Shown: positions 23,246 to 31,514 of the stretch, piece after piece | How the letters are laid out: each line of letters starts with the position of its first letter | Position numbering within the stretch: the first letter of the stretch is position 1 | Source of the DNA: G963422565 sp963422565 | Lineage (GTDB): Bacteria > Pseudomonadota > Alphaproteobacteria > MPNO01 | Reading direction: 5' to 3' | Length of the DNA: 64,000 nucleotides | Assembly: GCA_963422565.1 (NCBI GenBank) | Contig: OY730228.1 | Location: 2,356,001-2,420,000, forward strand | Translations under genes and position numbers: made by a program | Notes under the pieces: generated by a model | Seen by the model: only the letters and a program-made list of their open reading frames with translations | What the model was told of the DNA's origin: nothing | Database searches by the model: none

Positions 23246-23941
23246 ATGGGCGAAGGCTTCCAGTTGATCGACATCATCCTGTTCGCGATGATCGCGGCGT
23301 TCCTGGTCTACCGACTGCGCAGCGTAATCGGCCGGCGCACCGGACATCAATCCCGCCCGGTCGACACCCCGGTCCGGCGCGGCGAGGGCGATCCCGGCGG
23401 CAATATAATCGAACTCCCGGACCATAGCGGCGCGGGGCGCAACGACGCGCCGGACGCGCCCGACGACGCGGAGGCGACGCCCGAGGATATCCTGGCGACG
23501 GGTCTCGCGCACATCCGCGCCGCCGACCCCGACTTCGATCCCGAGGCGTTCGTCGCCGGCGCGCGGACCGCCTTCGAGACGGTCGTCCACGCCTTCGCCA
23601 CCGGCGACACCGGGGTGCTGCGCGCGCTGCTCGACGATTCGGTCTACGAGAATTTCGAGGATGCCATCCATCGGCGGCTGAACGCGTCGGAGACGCTGGA
23701 GACGACTGTCGTCGGGATCAAGGAGGTCGAGCCGATCGAGGCCGAGATGAACGGTCGGACGGCGCTGTTTACGGTTCGTTTCCTGTCCGAGCAGGTCAAT
23801 GTCGTCCGCGACGCCGAGGGCGCGGTTCTCGACGGCGACCCCAACCAGGTCAGCCCGGTGACCGACATCTGGACCTTTGCGCGCAACGTCCGGTCGCGAG
23901 ACCCCAACTGGAAGCTGGTCGAGACGCGGAGCATCAACTGA
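23246..23941 (+). CDS. TimA / Tim44-like domain protein
   Basis: A 231-residue protein with an N-terminal membrane segment (IDIILFAMIAAFLVYRL, residues 8-24), a charged low-complexity linker and a C-terminal Tim44-like domain (about 85-231), seen as DFDPEAFVAGARTAFETVVH, ALLDDSVYENFEDAIHRR, VTDIWTFARNVRSRDPNWKL and VETRSIN. The family is related to the mitochondrial Tim44 import factor and is found in alphaproteobacteria. Divergent from fxsA with 112 nt between starts. Likely anchored to the inner membrane with a cytosolic domain. Confidence 0.88.
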   Translation: MGEGFQLIDIILFAMIAAFLVYRLRSVIGRRTGHQSRPVDTPVRRGEGDPGGNIIELPDHSGAGRNDAPDAPDDAEATPEDILATGLAHIRAADPDFDPEAFVAGARTAFETVVHAFATGDTGVLRALLDDSVYENFEDAIHRRLNASETLETTVVGIKEVEPIEAEMNGRTALFTVRFLSEQVNVVRDAEGAVLDGDPNQVSPVTDIWTFARNVRSRDPNWKLVETRSIN

Positions 23942-24128
23942 GCCCGGCGCCCTACCGGGCGCGGCTCCGCCGTCCGGTCATCGCCCAGGACAGCGGGGGC
24001 GCCCTGCGTGGCGATCCGTTCCGGGGGGCCGGCGCCGAGGCCGGGACGGCGGCAAGTCCGATGCGGTCCGAAGGCCGCCATTTCGCCCCTATCCCTCGTC
24101 CGGACAAGCCGGCGCGCGCCGGCGGCGG

Positions 24129-25355
24129 ATGACGCCGCGCCAGATCCTCCGCCGTCTGTTCGACGCCGCGCTCGATGCGGTCTCCGCCGCGCGCGTCCTG
24201 CCGGGCCGTCTTCCGCCGCCGCCCGCCGGGCGCGCCCGAGTGGTCGGTTTCGGCAAGGCGGCGGCGGCGATGGCGCGGGAGCTCGATGCGCGCTGGCCGG
24301 GGCCGATCGACGGCTTCGCGGTGACCCGCTACGGGCATGGCGCGCCCTGCCGCCGGATCGCGGTGATCGAGGCCGCCCATCCGGTCCCCGATGCGGCGTC
24401 GCGCGCCGCCGCAGCGCGGGCGCTCGAGATCGCGGCCGGGCTCGGCGCCGAGGACCTGCTGATCTGTCTCGCCTCGGGCGGAGGCTCGGCGCTGCTGAGC
24501 GCGCCGGCGCCCGGCATCACGCTCGTCGAGAAGCAGGAGATCACCCGCGCGCTGCTCGCCTGCGGCGCCGATATCGGCGAGATCAACTGCGTGCGCAAGC
24601 ATCTGTCCGCGGTCAAGGGCGGTCGGCTGGCCGCGGCCGCGGCCCCGGCCCGGGTGGTGACTCTGGCCATCTCCGACGTGGCCGGCGACGCCGTCGAGAC
24701 CATCGCCTCGGGCCCGGCCGTCGCCGATCCGACCACCGCCGCGGAGGCGCTGGCGGTGCTCGACCGCTACCGGATCGCGGCGAGCCCGGCCGTCCGCCGC
24801 CGGCTCGCCGACCCGGCGGCGGAGACCCCCGCGCGGCTCGCCAACGCCGAGGCGCGGGTGATCGCCCGCGCCGCGGACGCGCTGGCCGCGGCGGCCGCCG
24901 GGGCGCGGCGGCTGGGGATCGCGCCGCGCCTCCTGGGCGATGCGGTGACCGGCGAGGCGGCGGCGCTCGGCCGCGCCCATGCGCGTCTGGCGGCGGCGGC
25001 GGCGCCCGGCGTGCTGCTCTCGGGCGGCGAGGCGACGGTGACCCTGCCCGCCCCCGGCGCCGGCCGGGGCGGTCCCAACGCCGAATATCTGCTCGCGCTC
25101 GCCGTCGCGCTCGCCGGTCGGCCGGGCATTCACGCCATCGCCTGCGACACCGATGGGATCGACGGCAGCGAGGACAATGCCGGCGCCGTGATCGGTCCCG
25201 ACACGCTGGCGCGGGCGGCGGCGGCCGGGCTCGATCCGGGCGCCGCCTTGGCGTCCCATCGCAGCCATGATTTCTTTTCGGCCCTCGGCGACCTCGTCGT
25301 AACCGGGCCGACACGAACGAATGTCAACGATTTCCGGGCGATCCTGATCGGGTGA
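24129..25355 (+). CDS. Glycerate 2-kinase (MOFRL family, TtuD-like)
   Basis: A 408-residue protein of the DUF4147/MOFRL glycerate kinase family. Seen: VVGFGKAAAAMARELD, ICLASGGGSALLSAPAPGIT (family motif), NCVRKHLSAVKGGRLA, SDVAGDAVETIASGPAVADP, then the MOFRL part GVLLSGGEATVTL, GRGGPNAEYLLALAVAL and IACDTDGIDGSEDNAG. ATP-dependent phosphorylation of D-glycerate to 2-phosphoglycerate feeds pyruvate kinase, encoded 27 nt downstream, so the pair would turn glycerate into pyruvate. The frame is open upstream; ATG at 24129 fits the family. Confidence 0.88.
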   Translation: MTPRQILRRLFDAALDAVSAARVLPGRLPPPPAGRARVVGFGKAAAAMARELDARWPGPIDGFAVTRYGHGAPCRRIAVIEAAHPVPDAASRAAAARALEIAAGLGAEDLLICLASGGGSALLSAPAPGITLVEKQEITRALLACGADIGEINCVRKHLSAVKGGRLAAAAAPARVVTLAISDVAGDAVETIASGPAVADPTTAAEALAVLDRYRIAASPAVRRRLADPAAETPARLANAEARVIARAADALAAAAAGARRLGIAPRLLGDAVTGEAAALGRAHARLAAAAAPGVLLSGGEATVTLPAPGAGRGGPNAEYLLALAVALAGRPGIHAIACDTDGIDGSEDNAGAVIGPDTLARAAAAGLDPGAALASHRSHDFFSALGDLVVTGPTRTNVNDFRAILIG

Positions 25356-25382
25356 GGCGCCGCCCCGGCGCAAGAGGACATC

Positions 25383-26801
25383 ATGAGACGGCATCGACGC
25401 AGCAAGATCGTGGCGACCCTTGGGCCGGCGACCGACTCGGACGCCGCCGTGGCGCGGCTGTTCGAGGCCGGGGCGGACGTGTTCCGGCTCAATTTCAGCC
25501 ATGGCGACTATGACCGGCACCAACGCCACGTGCGCGGGATCAGGGCGCTCGAACGGGCGACCGGCCGGCCGATCGGCATCCTGATGGACCTCCAGGGACC
25601 CAAGCTGCGGCTCGGCAGGTTCGCTGCCGGCGGCGTGGAGCTGGTCGACGGCGCCGCCTATCGGCTCGACCTGTCGCCGGAGCCGGGTTCCGACCGGCGG
25701 GCGCCGCTGCCCCATCCCGAGGTCTTCGCGGTGCTCCGCCGGGGCGCGAACCTGCTGATCGACGACGGCAAGATCCGCCTCGAAGTCCGGGACGTGGCCC
25801 CCGATCACGCGCTGACCGTGGTGCGGGTCGGCGGCCGGATCGCCGACCACAAGGGCGTCAACCTGCCACGCGTGCTGCTGCCGATCTCGGCCTTCACCGA
25901 GAAGGACCGTGCCGATCTCGCCTTCGCGCTCGAGATCGGCGCCGACTGGATCGGGCTCAGCTTCGCCCAGCGCCCCGAAGACGTGGCCGAGGCGCGACGC
26001 CTGATCGACGGCCGCGCCGGGCTGATGACCAAGCTGGAGAAGCCGGCCGCGGTGGAATGCCTCGACGAGATCGTCGCGCTCTCGGACGGCGTCATGGTCG
26101 CGCGCGGCGATCTCGGCGTCGAGCTGCCGCCGGAGGACGTGCCGCCGATCCAGAAGCGGATCCTCCGCCGCTGCCGCGAGGCCGGCAAGCCGGTGGTCGT
26201 CGCCACCCAGATGCTGGAATCGATGATCGACGCGCCGGCGCCGACCCGTGCCGAGGCCTCCGATGTCGCCACCGCGGTCTATGACGGCGCCGATGCGGTG
26301 ATGCTGTCGGCCGAGACCGCGATCGGCGCCCATCCGGGCGAAGCGGTGGCGATGATGGGCCGGATCATCGAGCGGGTCGAGCGGGACGACGCCTATCGCG
26401 CGATCATGGACGCGGTGCATCCGGAACCCGAGGCGACCGCGCCCGACGCGATCGCCGCCGCCGCCGCCCAGGTGGCCACCACCGTTGGGGCGTCGGCGAT
26501 CGTTACCTTCACGGCGTCGGGCTCGACCGCGCACCGCGTCGCCCGGGAGCGGCCCACGGTGCCGATCCTCCTGCTCTCCGAGTACGAGGCGACGGCGCGC
26601 CGGCTGGCCCTGGTCTGGGGGGTGCATTGCGTCGTCGCCGAGGACGTCCAGGATTTCGGCGACATGGTCGACAAGGCCTGCCGCATCGCCCGGAGCGAGG
26701 CGCTCGCCGCCCCCGCCGAGAGTCTGGTGATCACCGCCGGGGTCCCCTTCAGGAGTCCCGGCAACACCAACATCCTCCGCATCGCCCGACTCGCGGGATG
26801 A
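25383..26801 (+). CDS. pyk: Pyruvate kinase
   Basis: A 472-residue pyruvate kinase. Key parts: RSKIVATLGPAT at the start, FRLNFSHGDYDRH, DLQGPKLRLG, the active-site block MTKLEKPAAVECLDEIVALS with MVARGDLGVELP, and PVVVATQMLESMIDAP. Length is standard. It converts PEP and ADP to pyruvate and ATP in glycolysis. Follows the glycerate kinase gene closely. The C-terminal regulatory domain is complete (VITAGVPFRSPGNTNILRIA). Confidence 0.94.
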   Translation: MRRHRRSKIVATLGPATDSDAAVARLFEAGADVFRLNFSHGDYDRHQRHVRGIRALERATGRPIGILMDLQGPKLRLGRFAAGGVELVDGAAYRLDLSPEPGSDRRAPLPHPEVFAVLRRGANLLIDDGKIRLEVRDVAPDHALTVVRVGGRIADHKGVNLPRVLLPISAFTEKDRADLAFALEIGADWIGLSFAQRPEDVAEARRLIDGRAGLMTKLEKPAAVECLDEIVALSDGVMVARGDLGVELPPEDVPPIQKRILRRCREAGKPVVVATQMLESMIDAPAPTRAEASDVATAVYDGADAVMLSAETAIGAHPGEAVAMMGRIIERVERDDAYRAIMDAVHPEPEATAPDAIAAAAAQVATTVGASAIVTFTASGSTAHRVARERPTVPILLLSEYEATARRLALVWGVHCVVAEDVQDFGDMVDKACRIARSEALAAPAESLVITAGVPFRSPGNTNILRIARLAG

Positions 26802-26823
26802 GAGGTCGCCCTCGATCGCCTCC

Positions 26824-26850
26824 GGCCCGGAACGTTCGCCGCCCCGGGCC
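26824..26850. terminator. Possible bidirectional terminator hairpin
   Basis: GGCCCGG (26824-26830) can pair with CCGGGCC (26844-26850) between the convergent pyk and dioxygenase genes. No T-run follows in either direction, so this is only a weak call. Confidence 0.3.
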
Positions 26851-26859
26851 GGGCCGGTC

Positions 26860-27741
26860 TCAGCCCTTCGGCGCGAGCACGAAGTCGAACGCGACGTCCC
26901 AGTAGGGGCGGGCGAACCCCGCCTCGGAGAGGCGCTCCGGCTCGTCGACCTTGACGAAATCGGCGATGAGGCTCCGCTTGACGCCGAACACCGCATCCGA
27001 GTCGAGATAGGGGTCGTCGGGATCGAAGATATGCGTGGTCAGCGTCTCGAGGCCGTCCCCGGAGACGATGAAATGCAGATGGGCGGGCCGGTAGGGGTGG
27101 CGTCCGAGCGCGTTCAGCAGCCGTCCGACGGGCCCGTCCGCGGGGATCGAATAGTGTTTGGGCCGGACGCCCTTGAACCGATAGGCGCCGTCGGCGCCGG
27201 TGCGGAAGACGCCGCGCAGGTTGAAGTCGGGCTGGATGCCTTTCTGCTGCACGTCGTAGAAGCCGTCCTCGTTGGCCTGCCAGACGTCGAGCTTGGCGCC
27301 GGCGATCGGCCGGCCCGCGACATCCGTGACCCGCCCCCGCACGAGCATCGGCTCGCCCTTCTGGTCGAGACAGATGTCGGCGCCCATCTCGTATTCGGGC
27401 GAGCCCTCGACATGGAAGGGCCCGAGCACGGTGTTCTCCGAAGCGCCGGTCGGACGGCGCGAGTTGACGGCATCGACCAGCATCGACACCCCGAGCACAT
27501 CGGACAGGAGGATGAATTCCTGGCGCCACGCGTCGCATTTATGGCCCGTATCGGTGAGGAACGCGATCGCCTCCAGCCATTCCTCCCGCGTCGGCTCGAT
27601 CTCCTTGACCGCCTCGTGGAGATGGCGGGTGACGATCTCCATCACCTGCTTCAGCCGCCGGTCGCGCGCGTCGCGGTTGCGGGCGGTGACGGCTTCGACC
27701 GAGTCCGCCTCGGTGAAATAACCGATCTCGTGGGTGTCCAT
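26860..27741 (-). CDS. Intradiol ring-cleavage dioxygenase, hydroxyquinol 1,2-dioxygenase type
   Basis: A 293-residue intradiol dioxygenase. Iron ligands are visible: the Tyr in RPKHYSIPADGP, and Tyr-His-His in RHPYRPAHLHFIV. N-terminal helical domain with TRHLHEAVKEIEPTREEWLE; central RPIAGAKLDVWQANEDGFYD is the family core. Catalyses ring opening of a 1,2-diol. The maleylacetate reductase next door makes hydroxyquinol the probable substrate (product maleylacetate), rather than catechol. It is the third gene of the minus-strand operon 28896-30107, 27782-28858, 26860-27741. Confidence 0.88.
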   Translation of the reverse strand: MDTHEIGYFTEADSVEAVTARNRDARDRRLKQVMEIVTRHLHEAVKEIEPTREEWLEAIAFLTDTGHKCDAWRQEFILLSDVLGVSMLVDAVNSRRPTGASENTVLGPFHVEGSPEYEMGADICLDQKGEPMLVRGRVTDVAGRPIAGAKLDVWQANEDGFYDVQQKGIQPDFNLRGVFRTGADGAYRFKGVRPKHYSIPADGPVGRLLNALGRHPYRPAHLHFIVSGDGLETLTTHIFDPDDPYLDSDAVFGVKRSLIADFVKVDEPERLSEAGFARPYWDVAFDFVLAPKG

Positions 27742-27781
27742 CCTGTCCTCCTCGTCTCTCGCTGTCTTCGTTCTCGCGGCG

Positions 27782-28858
27782 TCATGCCGCGCAACGGGGC
27801 GGTTCGCCGGCCCAGGCCCGGGCGAGAAGCGCGCCGATCTCGGCCCGGTCGACCGGCTGCGGGTTCCAGTAAGGGTTCCGCGTCGCAAAGTCGGCGGCCT
27901 CTTCCAGCGCGGCCTCTTCCAGCCCGATGGACCGGAGCGCCTGCGGCGCGCCCAGCCCGGCGGCGAAGTCGAAGAGCCCCGCGGCGGCCGACCCGCCGCC
28001 GAACAGCGCGCGCACCGGCGCCAGGAGATCCGGCACGGCGCGCTCGTTATAGGCGACGGAGTGGGCCAACACGATCGCATGCGTCTCCGCATGCGGCAGG
28101 TCGTAGGCGCCGCCGAGCGTGTGGCAGAGCTTGTGATGCAGCGCCATTCCGACCTGGCCCAGGACGGTGCCGCAGAGCCAGGCGCCGTAGAGCGTCTTTC
28201 CGCGCGCTTCGAGATCGGCCGGATCGCGGGCGACGGCGGGCAGGGCCTCGGCGAACGCGGCTAGCCCTTCGAGGGCGAGCAGCGACGAGATCGGGTTGCG
28301 GTCCTCCGCGTAGAGCCCTTCGACCGCGTGCGCCATCGCGTTCAGCGCGCTGGCGACGCTCGCCGCCACCGGCAGGCCGGCGACCAGAGACGGGTCGTAG
28401 ACGATGACCTCGGGCAGCACCTTGGCGTCCTTGAGCGTGGTCTTCCGCCCCCGCTCGGTCTGGCCGAGGATCGGGGTGGCCTCGCTGCCCGCATAGGTCG
28501 TCGGGGCGACGATCTGGGGCAGGTCGGTGCGGTAGGCGAGGGCCTTGCCGAGACCCGTCGTCGAGCCGCCGCCGACCGCGACGAGGCAGTCGACGCCGGC
28601 CTCGCGCACCCGCGCGAGCGCGTCCTCGGTGACATCGACGGGGGTGTGCATCCGCGCGCCGCGATAGAGGCCGGCCGACCGGGCGGCGCAAGCGTCGGCG
28701 AACGACCGGCATGCCTCCGCCTGTTCCGGGGTCGACAGGAAAAGCGCCCTGCGCGCGCCGATCCGCGCCACCTCCTCGGCGACCGCGCCGCGCGCGTCGA
28801 CGCCGAAACGCACGCGGGCGCCGGTGGCGGTGGACAGGAAGCTGGGTCGATACTGCAT
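27782..28858 (-). CDS. Maleylacetate reductase
   Basis: A 358-residue iron-type alcohol dehydrogenase family protein. Seen: VAVGGGSTTGLGKALAYRT (NAD-binding), APTTYAGSEATPILG, and ALHHKLCHTLGGAYDLPHAE with the metal/active-site His cluster typical of maleylacetate reductases. Reduces maleylacetate to 3-oxoadipate with NAD(P)H, after ring opening of hydroxyquinol. The gene order monooxygenase, reductase, dioxygenase in one minus-strand operon supports the resorcinol/hydroxyquinol route. It lies 40 nt before the dioxygenase start. Confidence 0.9.
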   Translation of the reverse strand: MQYRPSFLSTATGARVRFGVDARGAVAEEVARIGARRALFLSTPEQAEACRSFADACAARSAGLYRGARMHTPVDVTEDALARVREAGVDCLVAVGGGSTTGLGKALAYRTDLPQIVAPTTYAGSEATPILGQTERGRKTTLKDAKVLPEVIVYDPSLVAGLPVAASVASALNAMAHAVEGLYAEDRNPISSLLALEGLAAFAEALPAVARDPADLEARGKTLYGAWLCGTVLGQVGMALHHKLCHTLGGAYDLPHAETHAIVLAHSVAYNERAVPDLLAPVRALFGGGSAAAGLFDFAAGLGAPQALRSIGLEEAALEEAADFATRNPYWNPQPVDRAEIGALLARAWAGEPPRCAA

Positions 28859-28895
28859 CGCTCGGAATATCCGTCATCGTTCCCGGCCGCGCGGT

Positions 28896-30107
28896 TCAGA
28901 TGATCTCGGTGTTGGGCTCCAGACCCAGCATCGCCCGGCCGTAGACCTCGGCGCTCGGGTCGTAGGCGAGAAGGCCGTGCATGTTGATGGCGTGGAGATT
29001 GCGCCACATGCGCTGGAGGCCGCCCTCGAGGGAGAGGCCCGCCGCGCCCGCGCCGTGGAACAGCCTGTCCACGGCCTCCATGCAGAAACGCACCGCCTGG
29101 GCGCAATCCATGCGAATCCGGCCGCGCATCTCCATCGGCATCCGGTCGCCGGCCCGCGCATAGCGGTCGATATCGTCGGCGATCCTATAGAGGAGGAAAC
29201 CCGCGCAGTCGATCCACGTCGCCGCGGCGGCGAGGCCGATCTGCGTGCCGACGAACTCCTGCGCCCGGTAGTTGGTGTAGGCGAGCGCCTTTCCCGGGAC
29301 GATGCGGAGATATTCGGGCAGCGCGGCGCGGGCGGTCCCGAGCGCGCTGCCGGTGATGCAGAGCGCCAGCACCGGCACCGCCTCGGCCCGGTAGAGCCAG
29401 CCGTCATAGCCCTCCAGCCCCGGTGTCCGGAGCGCGAACAGCTCCGGCAGCGACAGGAAACGATGCGCCGGGACCTCCAGCCCCCGGCAGGTCACCGAGT
29501 TGCTGCCCGTCCCCTGCAGCCCGGCCACATGCCAGTCGTCGCGGATCTCGACATCCCCGGCCGGAACGACGAAATCACCGGGCTCCATCGCGGCCCCCGC
29601 CTCGTCGAAGACCTCGGCGCCGAGGATGAGCCAGTCGGCATGGTGGCAGCCCGAGCCGAAGGGCCAGAAACCTCCCAGCTCGAAACTGCCGTCGGCGCGG
29701 CGCACCGCCCTGCCGCGCGGGCCGATGACGGCCGAGACCAGCGTCGTCGGCGCGTCGCCATAGACGTCCTGGAGCGCCCGTTCCGGGAAATGCCCGAGCA
29801 TCCAGCTATGCGCGTGGGCGACCCCGGCGACCCAGGCGGTCGACCCGCAGCCCTCGGCCAGCGCCGTGATGACGTCGAGATGCGCGCGCATCGACATCTC
29901 CCAACCCCCGGCGCGGCGCGGCTGGATGACCCGGAGCAGGCCCTGCTCCTTCATCAGCGCGACGGACTCGTCCGGCACGCGGCGCAGCTCGTCGGCGCGG
30001 GCGGCGTTGTCCCCGATCGCGAGCGCGACGCGCCGGGCGCGGGCCACGATCTCGTCATGCGCAGGCACGCCGTCGGCGGCCGGCTGGGAGAGCGCCTCGA
30101 CCGCCAT
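28896..30107 (-). CDS. Flavin-dependent monooxygenase, acyl-CoA dehydrogenase-like (resorcinol hydroxylase type)
   Basis: A 403-residue protein with the acyl-CoA dehydrogenase fold of two-component flavin monooxygenases (HpaB C2/HsaA type). Seen: EGCGSTAWVAGVAHAHSWML, RRADGSFELGGFWPFGSGCH, IRDDWHVAGLQGTGSNSVTC, and C-terminal QRMWRNLHAINMHGLLAYDP. It probably hydroxylates a phenol (resorcinol or a relative) to hydroxyquinol. Such oxygenases need a separate flavin reductase, and none is visible in this cluster. Start ATG at 30107, preceded by GGGAGGCC; an upstream in-frame extension to 30197 is unlikely because it crosses the promoter region. Divergent from the TetR gene. Confidence 0.82.
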   Translation of the reverse strand: MAVEALSQPAADGVPAHDEIVARARRVALAIGDNAARADELRRVPDESVALMKEQGLLRVIQPRRAGGWEMSMRAHLDVITALAEGCGSTAWVAGVAHAHSWMLGHFPERALQDVYGDAPTTLVSAVIGPRGRAVRRADGSFELGGFWPFGSGCHHADWLILGAEVFDEAGAAMEPGDFVVPAGDVEIRDDWHVAGLQGTGSNSVTCRGLEVPAHRFLSLPELFALRTPGLEGYDGWLYRAEAVPVLALCITGSALGTARAALPEYLRIVPGKALAYTNYRAQEFVGTQIGLAAAATWIDCAGFLLYRIADDIDRYARAGDRMPMEMRGRIRMDCAQAVRFCMEAVDRLFHGAGAAGLSLEGGLQRMWRNLHAINMHGLLAYDPSAEVYGRAMLGLEPNTEII

Positions 30108-30162
30108 GATGGCCTCCCTTTCCGGTTTCGCGGCGCCGTCTCGCGGGCGCGGCGAGAGGGCG

Positions 30163-30191
30163 ATGCAATGAAATTTCTGAATTGCCGTCAA
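30163..30191 (-). promoter_or_regulatory. Probable sigma70-type promoter of the hydroxyquinol operon
   Basis: Read on the minus strand: TTGACG (30191-30186), a 17-nt spacer, then TTGCAT (30168-30163), 56 nt before the monooxygenase ATG. The -35 is near-consensus; the -10 is weaker. The AT-rich context is unusual for this genome. Confidence 0.5.
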
Positions 30192-30210
30192 GAGCAAATT
30201 ATGTTCATAT
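30182..30210 (+). promoter_or_regulatory. Possible promoter of the TetR gene
   Basis: TTGCCG at 30182-30187, a 17-nt spacer, then TCATAT at 30205-30210. The -10 region falls inside the palindrome at 30204-30215, so a regulator bound there would block it. Confidence 0.35.
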
Positions 30211-30215
30211 ATGAA
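30204..30215. promoter_or_regulatory. Probable TetR operator
   Basis: A perfect 12-bp palindrome, TTCATATATGAA, between divergent TetR and monooxygenase genes. A further TTCAT half-site lies at 30221-30225. The site is 13 nt upstream of the -35 of the catabolic promoter and covers the putative -10 of the TetR promoter. Likely bound by the regulator at 30296. Confidence 0.55.
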
Positions 30216-30295
30216 TCCCGTTCATAAGAGACCCCGGCCGGGAACCTCCGGCCCGGAAAGCGGTCGGTCGGACGGCGCGAGAGAGAGGGGCGGCC

Positions 30296-30931
30296 ATGGA
30301 TGTCGCGGGCGAGTCCGCCGAGACCCGCAACGCGCGGCGGAGGCGGCGCAACCGGGAGGCCCTGATACAGGCCGCCTACGATGTCGTCTCGCGCAAGGGG
30401 ATCGACGCGACCACCGTTCAGGACATCACCGAGCGCGCCGATGTCGGGCTCGGCACTGCCTACAACTACTTCTCCTCGAAGGACGACCTGATCCTGGCCG
30501 CCGTCGAGCGGAGCATGGACCGGCTTGCCGGACGCATCCGGATCGTCACCGATATGTTCGAGGACCCCGCCCAGACGTTCGCCTTCGGTGTGCGCACCCT
30601 GATGGACACGGCGACGACCGACCAGCGTTGGCAATGGCTCATGCGGCGCTCCGAGGTCGTCGCGGATGCGATCTACCGCCGTTTCGGACCCTATGCGATG
30701 CGCGACCTGCTCGAAGCCCGCCGAGCCGGGCGATACCGGTTCGACTCGGTCGAGCTGGCATGGCGTCAGGCCTGCTGGTCGATCGTCGGCACCAGCCTTG
30801 CGGTCTGCGAGGGGAAGCAGTCGCCGGACGATCTGACCGAGGCCGTCGCGAACCTGCTCTGCCTCGTGGGGATGGATCGCGCCGGGGCCTGGCGGGTCGC
30901 CGCCCGCCCCCGGCCGCCGCTCCCGGCGTGA
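30296..30931 (+). CDS. TetR-family transcriptional regulator
   Basis: A 211-residue regulator. The N-terminal helix-turn-helix is clear: REALIQAAYDVVSRKGIDAT, TVQDITERADVGLGTAYNYF and SSKDDLILAAVERSM (about residues 20-70). The C-terminal ligand-binding half is helical and has no specific signature. It lies divergent from the hydroxyquinol operon and so probably responds to an aromatic inducer of that pathway and represses its own promoter. ATG at 30296 follows GAGAGGGG. Confidence 0.88.
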   Translation: MDVAGESAETRNARRRRRNREALIQAAYDVVSRKGIDATTVQDITERADVGLGTAYNYFSSKDDLILAAVERSMDRLAGRIRIVTDMFEDPAQTFAFGVRTLMDTATTDQRWQWLMRRSEVVADAIYRRFGPYAMRDLLEARRAGRYRFDSVELAWRQACWSIVGTSLAVCEGKQSPDDLTEAVANLLCLVGMDRAGAWRVAARPRPPLPA

Positions 30932-30935
30932 CGCG

Positions 30936-31514
30936 ATGCGGATGCGGGGTCTTCGGCGGTCGTTGGGGAAGGGGTCGAGTCGGGGGCGCCCGCCCCTGGA
31001 ATTTTTCGTCCGGCCCGCGGCGCAGAGCGATGGCGCGGCTGTCGCGGCGATGGCCGCCGCGCAGGGGCGTCTCGGCGGCGGCCGTCCGGCGCGGCTCACG
31101 GCGGAGGCGTTTCGCCGCGACGGGTTCGGTCCGGCCGCCGCGTTCGGCGCCCTGGTCGCCGAGCATGACGGCGCGGCGATCGGCTATGCGGCCTATTGCG
31201 GCGCCTACGATATCGACGACGCCACGCGCGGCGTCTGTCTCGTCGCCCTCCATGTGCGGGCGGAGTTCCGCCGCCGCGGGGTCGGCCGGGCGCTGCTCTG
31301 CGGGCTCGCCGCGCGGGAACGGTCGAACGGCGCGCGGTGGATGGTCTGGGCGGTGCTGCGGCGCAACCGCGCCGCCAGGCGCTTCTACCACAGCCTCGCC
31401 CGCGAGCTCGGCGGGGTGCGGCTGTGCGCGGCGTTCGGCGGGCGGTTCGCGGCGCTCGCGGACGCCGCCGGGGCCGCGCCGGATCCGGTTTCCGCCGTCA
31501 GACGTCCAGATTGA
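30936..31514 (+). CDS. GNAT-family N-acetyltransferase
   Basis: A 192-residue protein with the GNAT acetyl-CoA site: CLVALHVRAEFRRRGVGRAL (motif A, RRRGVGRAL) and later MVWAVLRRNRAARRFYHSL (motif B). An N-terminal extension of about 20 residues precedes the domain. Substrate unknown. It follows the TetR gene by 4 nt; its 3' end overlaps the gyrB 3' end by 17 nt (convergent). Confidence 0.8.
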   Translation: MRMRGLRRSLGKGSSRGRPPLEFFVRPAAQSDGAAVAAMAAAQGRLGGGRPARLTAEAFRRDGFGPAAAFGALVAEHDGAAIGYAAYCGAYDIDDATRGVCLVALHVRAEFRRRGVGRALLCGLAARERSNGARWMVWAVLRRNRAARRFYHSLARELGGVRLCAAFGGRFAALADAAGAAPDPVSAVRRPD

